A DNA stretch of 27,946 nucleotides. Source: Actinomycetota bacterium (lineage in GTDB: Bacteria > Actinomycetota > Humimicrobiia > Humimicrobiales > Humimicrobiaceae). The stretch is from contig JAQVJB010000012.1 of assembly GCA_028695395.1 (NCBI GenBank), positions 1 through 27,946 on the forward strand, given 5' to 3'. A program made the position numbers and the translations under genes. The notes under the pieces were generated by a model, which saw nothing but the letters and a program-made list of their open reading frames with translations, was not told the origin of the DNA and did not search any database. Positions within the stretch are counted from its first letter, which is position 1, and each line of letters opens with the position of its first letter. Of this stretch, positions 7,170 through 14,323 are shown piece after piece.

Positions 7170-8184
7170 AATTTACCTTTGAATTTATTATATTTATAAT
7201 ATTTATAATTAATTCTGATTGACTGAGATTGTCTTCAACATAAATCCAGTTTATACGATTATCAGCCTTAAACCATGTTAATTGCTTTTTTGCAAGATGC
7301 CTTGTATTCTTTTTAATTTCCTTCACGGATTCATCAAAAGTTATCTCTTTGTTCAGATATCTTATAAGCTCTTTGTATCCTATCGCCTGGGTAACGCTAT
7401 TACATTCTGAATATCCTTTTTCATAAAGTATCTTTACTTCATCTAGGAGACCTTTTTTCATCATTTCGTTTACTCTATTTTCAATATTCTCATATAGAGC
7501 TTTTCTTTCAGTATTCAATCCTATCATAACACAATTATATATTGATTTTCTTTTATCCCAATTATTTAAATAATCAGAATATTTTCGTTTGGTGCCATAG
7601 CATACGGCTAGTGCCCTTATTATTCTTCTTTCATCATTTTTATTTATTTTTAAAGAATATTCATTATCCAGTTTTTTTAATTCTTTATAAAAATAATCTA
7701 GGCCTTTTATTTTTATACCATTTCTTATTTCCATTTTTATTTTATCACAAGCTTCAGGAGCATACATAAGGTCGTCTATGATAGCCCTTATATGAAGACC
7801 GGAACCACCGGCTATGATTGGCACTTTATTCTTATTAAAAAATTCATTTTTAATAATGTTTCTTGCAATATCTCTGAATTCAACAGCTGTCATCCTGTAA
7901 TCTGGATCACAAATATCTGTCATGAATTGTTTTATTGAAAATTCTTCAGTATCCCGTTTATCAGTTCCAATATTCATATATTTAAAAGCCTGCATAGAAT
8001 CTGCTGACACAATATCTGTTTCAAGCAATAGTGCTAAATTTAAAGCTGCTTTTGTCTTTCCGCTGCAAGTAGGCCCGCATATTACTACTACAGCCTTAGT
8101 GTCAATAAGCTTTTTTTTAAGAATTCTTATTCCTTTTTTTTCAATTAAATCCTTTATTAAAAAATTATTTTTTATAATTTTCAT
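7156..8184 (-). CDS. miaA: tRNA dimethylallyltransferase
   Basis: Transfers the dimethylallyl group to N6 of A37 in tRNAs reading UNN codons; MiaB then adds the methylthio group. It has 342 aa with P-loop GPTCSGKT at 37-44, DSMQAFKYMNIGT, GGSGLHIRA and the C-terminal TRHLAKKQLTWFK segment. About 30 residues precede the usual start of the family, and no good ribosome binding site precedes the first ATG. The true start could be an internal non-ATG codon, though no ATG exists between residue 1 and the P-loop. It lies 7 bp downstream of miaB. Confidence 0.93.
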   Translation of the reverse strand: MKIIKNNFLIKDLIEKKGIRILKKKLIDTKAVVVICGPTCSGKTKAALNLALLLETDIVSADSMQAFKYMNIGTDKRDTEEFSIKQFMTDICDPDYRMTAVEFRDIARNIIKNEFFNKNKVPIIAGGSGLHIRAIIDDLMYAPEACDKIKMEIRNGIKIKGLDYFYKELKKLDNEYSLKINKNDERRIIRALAVCYGTKRKYSDYLNNWDKRKSIYNCVMIGLNTERKALYENIENRVNEMMKKGLLDEVKILYEKGYSECNSVTQAIGYKELIRYLNKEITFDESVKEIKKNTRHLAKKQLTWFKADNRINWIYVEDNLSQSELIINIINIINSKVNYEKN

Positions 8185-8191
8185 TTATAAT

Positions 8192-9496
8192 TTATACTTT
8201 TTTTCCTATTAAATAAAATGATTTTGCTTCAGTAATCTCTACATCTATCAATTTTCCAATAAGCTCATCGTCATCATATTTTAAATTCACCAAGGTATTG
8301 TCTTCAAGTCTCCCTTCGAGTTCGCATCTAGGTCCATTACCTTCCAGTAAAACCTTATACTTACAGCCAATCTTTGATTGATTTTTTTCCATAGATATTT
8401 TGTTCTGAACATTAACAAGTTCCGTGAACAATGCTTTTTTTACACTTAAAGGCATATTGTCCTTAAAATCAGCTGATTTTGTTCCTTCCCTTTTTGAATA
8501 AATAAATGTAAATGCTCTATCGAAACGGATTTTCTCTATCATATCCAGGGTATCATAAAAATCTTTTTCTTCTTCACCCGGAAAGCCTACGATAATATCT
8601 GTCGTAATGGAGCATTTTTTTATTTTCTTTCTTATTTCTTCTGTCAATAGCAAAAAAGCCTCTCTTGTATAATGCCTATTCATCAACTTTAAAATCTTGT
8701 TTGAACCAGACTGTAAAGGTAAATGTATATGAGGCATTATGTTCTCCTTTTGAGAAATTACATTAATTAATTCTTTCGAAAGGTCTTTAGGGTGGCTTGT
8801 CATAAACCTTATTCTTTTTAATCCGCTTATTTCAGATACCCGCTCAAGTATTTCAGAGAATGTAATAGGTTTATCAAGGTCTTTGCCATAGGAATTCACA
8901 TTCTGGCCCACAAGCGTTATTTCCAATATGCCTGTTTCAACAAGTCTTTCTATATTTTCCAGAATCACTTCAGGTCTTATTGATATTTCTTTTCCCCTCA
9001 CAAAAGGTACAATACAATATGAGCAGAAATTATTACAGCCTATTGAAATAGGAATATAAGATTTAAAACTATAATTTTTTTTAAATTTTTTAAGATCATA
9101 ATCAAATCCTTCATCAAGAATACTGCATATACTTTTATTATCATTCAGTCTTTTTTGAATCATAGACGGTATGCTTGAAATATTATGAGTCCCAAAAACT
9201 ATGTCTACAAACGGGAAATCTTTAATTATCTTCTCTTTAAGATTCTGCGCAGTGCATCCTCCTACACAAATAAGGAGATCAGGATTCTTTTCCTTATATC
9301 CCTTATATCTTCCAAGATGTCCGTAAAGTTTATTTTTAGCTTTTTCTCTTACGGCACATGTATTAATTATTATTAGGTCTGCCTTGCTGACATCATCTTC
9401 TTTTCTATAATCCATTTCTTCAAGAAGAAATTCAATTCTTTCAGAATCAAATTCGTTCATCTGGCAGCCGAAAGTTTCAATAAAATATTTTTTCAT
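8192..9496 (-). CDS. miaB: tRNA-2-methylthio-N6-dimethylallyladenosine synthase
   Basis: Radical-SAM methylthiotransferase that makes ms2i6A37 in tRNA. It has 434 aa. The N-terminal domain binds an auxiliary [4Fe-4S] cluster through Cys11 (FGCQMNE), Cys47 (NTCAVRE) and Cys81 (CVGGC). The radical-SAM cluster is held by Cys154, Cys158 and Cys161 (GCNNFCSYC). A TRAM domain occupies about the last 65 residues. FGCQMNEFDSE favours MiaB over the related MtaB and RimO, as does miaA immediately downstream. Confidence 0.95.
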   Translation of the reverse strand: MKKYFIETFGCQMNEFDSERIEFLLEEMDYRKEDDVSKADLIIINTCAVREKAKNKLYGHLGRYKGYKEKNPDLLICVGGCTAQNLKEKIIKDFPFVDIVFGTHNISSIPSMIQKRLNDNKSICSILDEGFDYDLKKFKKNYSFKSYIPISIGCNNFCSYCIVPFVRGKEISIRPEVILENIERLVETGILEITLVGQNVNSYGKDLDKPITFSEILERVSEISGLKRIRFMTSHPKDLSKELINVISQKENIMPHIHLPLQSGSNKILKLMNRHYTREAFLLLTEEIRKKIKKCSITTDIIVGFPGEEEKDFYDTLDMIEKIRFDRAFTFIYSKREGTKSADFKDNMPLSVKKALFTELVNVQNKISMEKNQSKIGCKYKVLLEGNGPRCELEGRLEDNTLVNLKYDDDELIGKLIDVEITEAKSFYLIGKKV

Positions 9497-9540
9497 AAAT
9501 AATGATTTTAATAGATGTATAAGCCTAAGGCAATATGCAG

Positions 9541-9810
9541 TTATTCCATAGGTTTGGTTTCAACAGTCAGGACTATAGCTGTTTTTGTTTCTCCATTGAC
9601 TTCAATATCTTTAAAAAAAGGTATGCATATGACTTCTTTGCCTGTTGGAGCTATATACCCTCTTGCTATTGCAATACCTTTTATTGTCTGATTCAGTGCG
9701 GCAGCTCCGATAGTCTGTACCTGGACCCTTCCTTCTTCCCTTATTATGCCCGCAATAGCGCCAGCTATGGAATTAGGCCTTGTATTTGCAGAAACTTTAA
9801 GTATCTTCAT
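9541..9810 (-). CDS. spoVS: Stage V sporulation protein S family (SpoVS)
   Basis: An 89-aa protein covering the whole SpoVS family. It has the N-terminal VSANTRPNSIAGAIAGIIRE, the central IGAAALNQTIKGIAIARGY and a C-terminal beta-strand region. SpoVS proteins are Alba-like small proteins thought to bind nucleic acid. They affect sporulation in Bacillus but also occur in many bacteria that do not form spores. Here the gene is third in the rny operon, 10 bp after the GHKL ATPase and 44 bp before miaB. That context fits an RNA-related role better than sporulation; this is inference. No other sporulation gene is present in the window. Confidence 0.93.
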   Translation of the reverse strand: MKILKVSANTRPNSIAGAIAGIIREEGRVQVQTIGAAALNQTIKGIAIARGYIAPTGKEVICIPFFKDIEVNGETKTAIVLTVETKPME

Positions 9811-9820
9811 TTCTTTACTA

Positions 9821-10978
9821 TCAATTTATTTCTTCAAGTTCTATATTTATTTGTATATTATTATTACTTCTTTTTACTGTAAAATTATTCTTTGCTTTTA
9901 GAAGATGCTTCTTTCCTTCTTTATTGATTCTTTCTAGTAATATATCTATTATATACTTAATTTCATCATCTTCAAATCTTGCAGATAATTTTTGATCTTC
10001 ATATATTTTTAAACTATATTGCCCCTTTTCCTTGCTTTTTTCATCAGCATCAGAAAATCCATTATTTTTTTTCTGGTTTGAATGCGCCAGCTGTTTAAGA
10101 TCTATCGGATTTAAAGGTTCAAATTCCTCATATATAATACGCTGTATGCTTCTGTCAGATATATTCATATTAAAAAAGCTGCTGCAGATAGCGGAAAGAA
10201 CATTATAATTATTGGTAAGGCATGGATAATAAAGCAATTTTAAATCTTTATGCATCTTTATATATTGTTTAACCTCTTCAAAATCATTATATTTTGGAAG
10301 TGAATCAAAAATATTTTCTGATTTAGCCTTGCTCCTCAAGCTTAATATTACCTGAGAAGGTGCTCCATAATAAAGATTTATATCCTGGTTCTGAAGTTTA
10401 AATTCTACAAGGCTTTTTGGAATATTGTTTAAGCCTCCGATTATATTTATATTCCCATCAAGTTCAACAATCTCTGGAAATACTGACTGGTCTTTTTTCT
10501 CAGGGACTTTGTTGAGATCTACTCTTAAAAAAAATGAACTACCTGAATCAATATCAGAAAAAGTAAGTATTATTTCTTCAGTATTCAGTTTGATTGAAAA
10601 TAATGCCATTCCTCTTCCGTGAAAACCATAAATGTCTTTACGGGCATTTTCAAGCTTGGAAGTCACTCTTGCTTCAAAAATAAGCCTTTGGAGATTTGGG
10701 GGAATCCCATTACCATCGTCTATAAAATGTATTATTCTTTCGGAATCACCGACTTTTTTTGTAGCAATATAAATATTAAAAGCATCAGCATCTCTGCTGT
10801 TTCTTAAAAGTTCAACAATAATATCTTCAACACATTTAATATCCTGAAGGGCTTGTCTTCTTTCGGCTTCAGTAATTCTTAGCCTAACATAACCGCTACC
10901 AAGATCCTGCTCAATATTTTCAATATTTTTAAGCCCTAATTCAGATAAGAAATTTTTGATATCTGAATTATTTTGCAT
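9821..10978 (-). CDS. MutL-like GHKL ATPase of unknown function
   Basis: A 385-aa protein. Its first half is a GHKL (gyrase/Hsp90/kinase/MutL) ATP-binding domain. The N-box is VELLRNSRDAD (55-65, with Glu56 as likely general base and Asn60 as Mg ligand). The G1 box is DDGNGIP (87-93) and the G2 box GFHGRGMALFSI (118-129), preceded by VTSKL. The TSK...GF-x-G-x-x-A-L-x-SI pattern is closest to MutL. There is no MutL C-terminal endonuclease or dimerisation domain; residues from about 210 to 385 match nothing I recognise and end in a basic, Asn-rich tail. It begins inside the last codons of rny (11-bp overlap) and precedes spoVS by 10 bp, so all three are probably co-translated. It could be an ATP-driven clamp acting on nucleic acid. 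It is not canonical MutL, since no mutS adjoins it and the domain order is incomplete. Confidence 0.75.
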   Translation of the reverse strand: MQNNSDIKNFLSELGLKNIENIEQDLGSGYVRLRITEAERRQALQDIKCVEDIIVELLRNSRDADAFNIYIATKKVGDSERIIHFIDDGNGIPPNLQRLIFEARVTSKLENARKDIYGFHGRGMALFSIKLNTEEIILTFSDIDSGSSFFLRVDLNKVPEKKDQSVFPEIVELDGNINIIGGLNNIPKSLVEFKLQNQDINLYYGAPSQVILSLRSKAKSENIFDSLPKYNDFEEVKQYIKMHKDLKLLYYPCLTNNYNVLSAICSSFFNMNISDRSIQRIIYEEFEPLNPIDLKQLAHSNQKKNNGFSDADEKSKEKGQYSLKIYEDQKLSARFEDDEIKYIIDILLERINKEGKKHLLKAKNNFTVKRSNNNIQINIELEEIN

Positions 10979-12515
10979 AATCTACAGCACGGCTTTCTCT
11001 TATAACTGTTACCTTTATCTGACCTGGATATTCCATCTCCCCTTCTATTTTTCTTGCAATATCTTTTGCAAGGACTAGTGAAAGGTCATCATTTATTTCC
11101 TCTGGTTTTACAATTACTCTTATTTCTCTTCCTGCCTGGATTGCATATGCTTTTTCTATTCCTTTAAAATCTGTCGCTATTTTTTCAAGACTTTCAAGTC
11201 TTTTTATATAGCTTTCAAGCGTTTCTCTTCTTGCGCCAGGCCTAGCACCTGAAATAGCATCTGCGACCTGTACAATTATGTCAAGAAGTGTTTCCGTTTC
11301 AATTTCACCATGATGAGCTTCTATTGAATGAACGATTTCTTCATCTTCATGAAGCCTTTTAGCCAATTCTGCCCCTATTATTGCATGTGAACCTTCAATA
11401 TCATGTGTTAGTGCTTTTCCTATATCATGCAGGAGACCTGCTCTTTTTGCTTTTTTAATATTTGTGCCCAGTTCAGAAGCGATTATCCCTGCTACGAATG
11501 CAACTTCTTTTGAATGCATTAGTACATTCTGGCCGTAGCTGGTTCTGTATTTAAGACGGCCTAGTACCTTTATAAGACCGGGATTTATTTCTGAAATACC
11601 TGTGTCAAATATTGCCTGTTCGCCTTCAACTTTTATTTCATTATTTATAAGTTTGCTTGCTTTTTCGTACATCTCTTCAATCCTTGCCGGATGTATTCTT
11701 CCGTCAATTATCAGATTTTCAAGAGTCACTCTTGCAATTTCTCTTCGAACCGGGTCAAAAGATGATAATATGACAGCTTCAGGAGTATCATCAACTATTA
11801 TATTTATGCCCGTAAGATTTTCAAAAACCCTGATATTCCTTCCTTCCCTACCGATTATCCTGCCTTTCATCTCATCACTAGGAAGGTTTACAACAGAAAC
11901 AGTAGTTTCAGCTACATGCTCTACAGAGCACCTTTGAATAGCCTGAGCTATAATTTTCCGTGCTATTTTATCTGATTCTTCTTTTGTCTGGGCTTCGATT
12001 TTCTTAATCTCTTTTACTGATTCAAATCTTGCTTCCTCTTCCATTTTCTTTAAGAGAATTGCTTTTGCCTCTTCCCTCGTCAGTTCTGCAATTGCTTCAA
12101 GTCTCAGCAATTCTTTTTTTAATATTTCATCAAGTGAATGTTTTATCTCATCGATTTCCTTTTCTTTGCCCATTATGGTCTGTTCTCTTTTTTCAAGAAA
12201 AGAAACTTTCTTTTCCATTGTCTCTTCTTTTGACAGAATCCTATTTTCAAGTTTCTGAAGTTCAAATCTCTGTCTCTTGATATCTTCATCTGATCTTAAT
12301 TTTATATTGGCTATTTCTTCTTTACCTTCTGCTATAGCTTCTTTTTTTAAAGTCTGAGCTTCTTTTTGCGCATCCTCAAGCATTCTTTTTGCATTCTGTT
12401 CAGCAGAATTAACTTTAGCATCTACCAATATTTTACGGTAATAAAATCCACCTACAAAACCTGCAATAACAATAACGGCTCCTATGCCAATAATTTTCAA
12501 TACTTCTAACAACAT
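10968..12515 (-). CDS. rny: Ribonuclease Y
   Basis: Membrane-anchored endoribonuclease that starts mRNA decay in many Gram-positive bacteria. One N-terminal membrane helix is followed by a long charged coiled coil (about 25-200). Then come a KH RNA-binding domain (around GRIIGREGRNIRVFENLTG) and an HD domain with LLHDIGKA and, further on, SIEAHHGEIE. The frame is open to an ATG at 12533, but that codon directly abuts a hairpin plus eight U and has no ribosome binding site. The next in-frame ATG at 12515 (MLLEVLKIIG) has AAAGGA 9 nt upstream and is preferred, giving 515 aa. It leads an eight-gene operon and its last 11 bp overlap the GHKL ATPase gene. Confidence 0.95.
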   Translation of the reverse strand: MLLEVLKIIGIGAVIVIAGFVGGFYYRKILVDAKVNSAEQNAKRMLEDAQKEAQTLKKEAIAEGKEEIANIKLRSDEDIKRQRFELQKLENRILSKEETMEKKVSFLEKREQTIMGKEKEIDEIKHSLDEILKKELLRLEAIAELTREEAKAILLKKMEEEARFESVKEIKKIEAQTKEESDKIARKIIAQAIQRCSVEHVAETTVSVVNLPSDEMKGRIIGREGRNIRVFENLTGINIIVDDTPEAVILSSFDPVRREIARVTLENLIIDGRIHPARIEEMYEKASKLINNEIKVEGEQAIFDTGISEINPGLIKVLGRLKYRTSYGQNVLMHSKEVAFVAGIIASELGTNIKKAKRAGLLHDIGKALTHDIEGSHAIIGAELAKRLHEDEEIVHSIEAHHGEIETETLLDIIVQVADAISGARPGARRETLESYIKRLESLEKIATDFKGIEKAYAIQAGREIRVIVKPEEINDDLSLVLAKDIARKIEGEMEYPGQIKVTVIRESRAVDYAK

Positions 12516-12533
12516 CGGTACCAATCCTTTCAT

Positions 12534-12560
12534 AAAAAAAACCGAGCATATCTTTGCTCG
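12534..12560 (-). terminator. Terminator-like hairpin at the end of the rny leader
   Basis: On the minus strand CGAGCA (12560-12555), a 6-nt loop and TGCTCG (12548-12543) form a 6-bp GC-rich stem. One G and then eight U (12541-12534) follow, which is the form of an intrinsic terminator. It lies downstream of the rny promoter and immediately before the first possible rny ATG, so it could terminate transcripts before the operon. An upstream segment, CCGTGCA (12576-12570), could pair with the 3' arm TGCTCGG with one mismatch, a possible antiterminator. Whether it works as an attenuator or as a terminator of read-through from the hydrogenase operon cannot be told by eye. Confidence 0.65.
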
Positions 12561-12777
12561 ATTTTCTATTGCACGGTTATTCTTATAAATTTATATTAAA
12601 TTTGAAATATATTTAACCTATATATTTATCAATAAAAAATTAATATTTAAATTTTTCTTTATCATATTTATATGAAAATTAACTCAGCTCTTTCTAAAAT
12701 ATATAAAAAGCAATATTTAAATAAAAGCCGATAAGTGCAAAATAAAAAATCAAGCAAACATAATTATAATTAATTTA
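12561..12777 (-). ncRNA. Long 5' leader of the rny operon
   Basis: From the predicted start near 12777 to the terminator-like hairpin there are about 217 nt of very AT-rich DNA with no open frame I would call and no riboswitch or T-box consensus I recognise. A leader this long before a terminator hairpin is typical of cis-regulatory RNA. It could instead be an ordinary untranslated leader. Confidence 0.35.
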
Positions 12778-12783
12778 GAAAAC

Positions 12784-12812
12784 ATTTTATATTTTAGCAC
12801 AGATTTAGTCAA
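12784..12812 (-). promoter_or_regulatory. Promoter of the rny-hflX operon
   Basis: On the minus strand TTGACT (12812-12807) and TAAAAT (12789-12784) are separated by exactly 17 bp, one mismatch each from consensus. The -35 lies 14 bp after the hypA stop codon, so the operon is not simply an extension of the hydrogenase operon. Confidence 0.6.
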
Positions 12813-12825
12813 GAATATTAGAATA

Positions 12826-13170
12826 TTAAACATCTATTGATATTATGCTTATATCATCACTTGTAATTATTTTTATATTGCTGCTATTGCAGAATTTACA
12901 CTTTCCCAATTCATTTAAGGATGACTCAAATTCAGATTCGCAATCCAGGCATATCGCTTTTAAGGTATCTTTTTTAAACACAAGACAACAATTCTTAAAT
13001 AGCGGATCATCTTTTGACAAAAATTCAAAATAAAATTGAACTGACTCTTTTTCAACGCCTCCAAGAGGATTTAAAAGCAGATTTATCTTCTTTATGTTCT
13101 TTAACTTTTTTTCATCAGCTATCTTTTTTAGTATCGATATTATAGAGCTCGTAATCGAAAATTCATGCAT
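12826..13170 (-). CDS. hypA: Hydrogenase nickel incorporation protein HypA
   Basis: Delivers nickel, with HypB, to the [NiFe]-hydrogenase large subunit. It has 114 aa. It begins MHEFSI, where the N-terminal amine, His2 and Glu3 belong to the nickel site of the family. The zinc knuckle is Cys74-x2-Cys77 and Cys91-x2-Cys94. It is last in the hydrogenase operon, 4 bp after the maturation protease. hypB, C, D, E and F are not in this window and must be encoded elsewhere for the hydrogenase to mature. Confidence 0.92.
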   Translation of the reverse strand: MHEFSITSSIISILKKIADEKKLKNIKKINLLLNPLGGVEKESVQFYFEFLSKDDPLFKNCCLVFKKDTLKAICLDCESEFESSLNELGKCKFCNSSNIKIITSDDISIISIDV

Positions 13171-13174
13171 AATC

Positions 13175-13648
13175 TTATAAACAGGTATTAAAGAATTCTA
13201 TTATTTTTTTTTCAGCTTTTATTACTATATCATCAAACTCTGGCTTCATCTTTTCAGACAAGTCTGAAGACAGTGTTTTAATATCAAATGGTGAAACGGC
13301 AATTATTATCAGTTCAGGCAAATCATTTAAGATTGAAAGTACTTTTACAGTATCTATAAACTTAAGTTGATGAAGCGAGTAATTCTTATTACTAATGCTT
13401 TTTTGCAAATCTTCCATTTTTAAACAGTACATGCAACCCGGTTCAGCATCTTTTGCAATCATGCAGTCTATTATAACCATTTTTTCCAATTCAGGATTAA
13501 GATAATAATCAATTTCAAATGAAGAAGTACCTAGGTCTGCATATATTGTATTCTTTATATTGTTTCTTTTTTTCAATTCCTCGATTATATGTATGCCTAT
13601 ACCTTCATCAGAAAACAATATATTCCCAAGGCCGATTATAATATTCAT
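13175..13648 (-). CDS. [NiFe]-hydrogenase maturation protease (HyaD/HycI family)
   Basis: Endopeptidase that removes the C-terminal tail of the large subunit after nickel insertion. It has 157 aa and opens with GLGNILFSDEGIGIH (6-20), the family's GN-x-L-x-x-D-[DE]-G-x-G motif, which contributes an acidic nickel-sensing ligand. The later LHQLKF motif supplies the conserved His. Its ATG directly abuts the stop codon of the cytochrome b gene, and hypA follows after 4 bp. Its expected substrate is the tail after His504 of the large subunit upstream. Confidence 0.92.
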   Translation of the reverse strand: MNIIIGLGNILFSDEGIGIHIIEELKKRNNIKNTIYADLGTSSFEIDYYLNPELEKMVIIDCMIAKDAEPGCMYCLKMEDLQKSISNKNYSLHQLKFIDTVKVLSILNDLPELIIIAVSPFDIKTLSSDLSEKMKPEFDDIVIKAEKKIIEFFNTCL

Positions 13649-14308
13649 TTAAGAAGACTTCTTTATGATATGCTTTTCCCAGCCGGTAATGACTGATTTA
13701 TAAAAATCCATTATTTTTGGCCCTGTCGAACCAAGGTAAATGTGTGCAATTACGGTAATTGTAAATATCCAGCAAAGTATAAAATGTATAAATTTTATGT
13801 TTTGAAGGCCTCCGAAAAGATTATTGAACTGAGCCCATCTTGTAGTAAAGTACATGGCTATACCTGTAATACCTTGTATTAGAAGCAGTATCGGCCATAA
13901 ACTATAAATCATTCTTTGCCCGGGATTATACTTCCCGTAATCTTTTTTAGGTGCACCTGTAAAAATCCCATAAAGATAATATTTGAATAGATTCGGCAGT
14001 TCCAGCAAATCTCTCCACCTAAAAATTAATTCCTTTATCTCGCCGCTAACTATTGAATAATATATCTTATATATCATCGTCCAGCCTATAATATACATAA
14101 AAATAAAATGGACATATCTCGCAGAATCCATGCTTGGAAATATTCTGAACACTGTAGGTGCATAAATATAAAAACCAGTTAATATCAGCATAACCATCGA
14201 TATTAAATGAAGACCGTGCATTATCCTTGTAACAATTGTATGTTTAAAAATAAAAGTAGCACCATTTATTGTCTTTTCTGGCATTTCATTCGGTTTAGAA
14301 GACATCAT
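13649..14308 (-). CDS. Ni/Fe-hydrogenase b-type cytochrome subunit
   Basis: Integral membrane dihaem cytochrome of the HyaC/HupC type. It anchors the hydrogenase and takes its electrons to the quinone pool. It has 219 aa with four hydrophobic helices. Candidate haem-ligand histidines lie in the first helix (RIMHGLHLISMVML), the second (YVHFIFMYIIGW) and the last (FIHFILCWIFTITVIAHIYLG). It follows the large subunit by 15 bp. The order small-large-cytochrome-protease matches hya/hup operons. The exact electron acceptor is inferred from the family. Confidence 0.88.
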   Translation of the reverse strand: MMSSKPNEMPEKTINGATFIFKHTIVTRIMHGLHLISMVMLILTGFYIYAPTVFRIFPSMDSARYVHFIFMYIIGWTMIYKIYYSIVSGEIKELIFRWRDLLELPNLFKYYLYGIFTGAPKKDYGKYNPGQRMIYSLWPILLLIQGITGIAMYFTTRWAQFNNLFGGLQNIKFIHFILCWIFTITVIAHIYLGSTGPKIMDFYKSVITGWEKHIIKKSS

Positions 14309-14323
14309 ACCACTCCCAAAAAA

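Noticed and set aside
9821..10978. Calling the GHKL ATPase MutL
   Set aside because: Only the N-terminal ATPase motifs match. The MutL C-terminal domain and any mutS neighbour are absent.
12516..12533. ATG 12533 as the rny start
   Set aside because: It has no ribosome binding site and touches a hairpin with eight U. The ATG at 12515 has AAAGGA at good distance, so the first six codons are probably leader.
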